Assembly: GCF_000427865.1 (NCBI RefSeq)
Contig: NZ_ATYV01000001.1
Location: 1 to 64,000, forward strand
Origin: Corynebacterium sputi DSM 45148
GTDB taxonomy: Bacteria > Actinomycetota > Actinomycetes > Mycobacteriales > Mycobacteriaceae
DNA length: 64,000 bases
Direction: 5' to 3'
Part shown: positions 63,984 through 64,000 of the stretch, one piece after another
Numbering within the stretch: position 1 is the first letter of the stretch
Layout: the number at the start of each line of letters is the position of its first letter
Position numbers and translations under genes: made by a program
The notes under the pieces: generated by a model
Told to the model about the DNA's origin: nothing
Databases searched by the model: none
Seen by the model: only the letters and a program-made list of their open reading frames with translations

Positions 63984-64000
63984 CTTGCCGGGTTTTAGGG

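Overview
The window looks like the chromosome of a Corynebacterium (Mycobacteriales, high-GC actinobacterium). Evidence: mycothiol S-conjugate amidase (mca), an extended GapB-type glyceraldehyde-3-phosphate dehydrogenase, actinobacterial DUF501, DUF4245, DUF4307, DUF5997 and DUF6542 proteins, a MetPS-type methionine/alanine transporter, and a gene order (pth-rplY-prs-glmU / mfd-mazG-lytic transglycosylase-eno-ftsB-DUF501-ppx) that I recognise from Mycobacterium and C. glutamicum. No transposase, integrase, CRISPR array or rRNA was seen. Almost all of it is housekeeping core.

Layout. 0-7.5 kb: a truncated gene, FadD15-type acyl-CoA synthetase, peptide release factor 3, GapB, and a second acyl-CoA synthetase. 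7.5-12 kb (minus): pth, rplY, prs, glmU and a small unknown protein. 12-23.5 kb (plus): acyltransferase, tRNA-Gln on the opposite strand, TetR, mfd, mazG, lytic transglycosylase, enolase, FtsB, DUF501, exopolyphosphatase, tRNA-Leu. 23.6-31 kb: DUF2252, VanZ, aldehyde dehydrogenase, Bax1-I membrane protein, greA, DUF4307, mca. 31.1-35.6 kb: an aromatic amino acid attenuator with a 13-residue leader peptide in front of DAHP synthase, a short-chain prenyl transferase, coaA and glyA. 35.9-42.9 kb is more accessory: a proline-rich-headed membrane protein, a YbjN protein coupled to a large helical protein, acyl-CoA dehydrogenase, a 490-base intergenic region with an iron-box-like site, DUF5997, a LysR-type effector domain and a GNAT enzyme. 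42.9-48.5 kb: an efflux-type group (aldo/keto reductase, MMPL, TetR, MFS). 48.6-54.7 kb: fumC, glpX, DUF4245, xseB, xseA, DUF6542. 54.9-59.7 kb: two tandem AI-2E-type transporters (one a pseudogene) and metS/metP. 60-64 kb: ychF, directly overlapped by a two-gene restriction-modification-like module, then two poorly characterised genes.

How the genes work together. Central carbon metabolism is represented by gapB, eno, fumC and glpX (gluconeogenesis and glycolysis). Cell-envelope supply comes from glmU, prs (phosphoribosyl diphosphate also feeds decaprenyl-phosphoribose), the prenyl transferase, the acyltransferase and the lytic transglycosylase. Nucleic acid maintenance is represented by mfd, mazG, xseAB and greA. 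The most distinctive items are the nuclease/Dam-type methyltransferase pair locked onto the ychF stop codon, the aromatic attenuator, a tRNA-Leu(UAA) without the long variable arm, a decayed transporter duplicate, and a 12-base word (GCGTCGGGAAGC) present nine times exactly in 64 kb, often just after stop codons.
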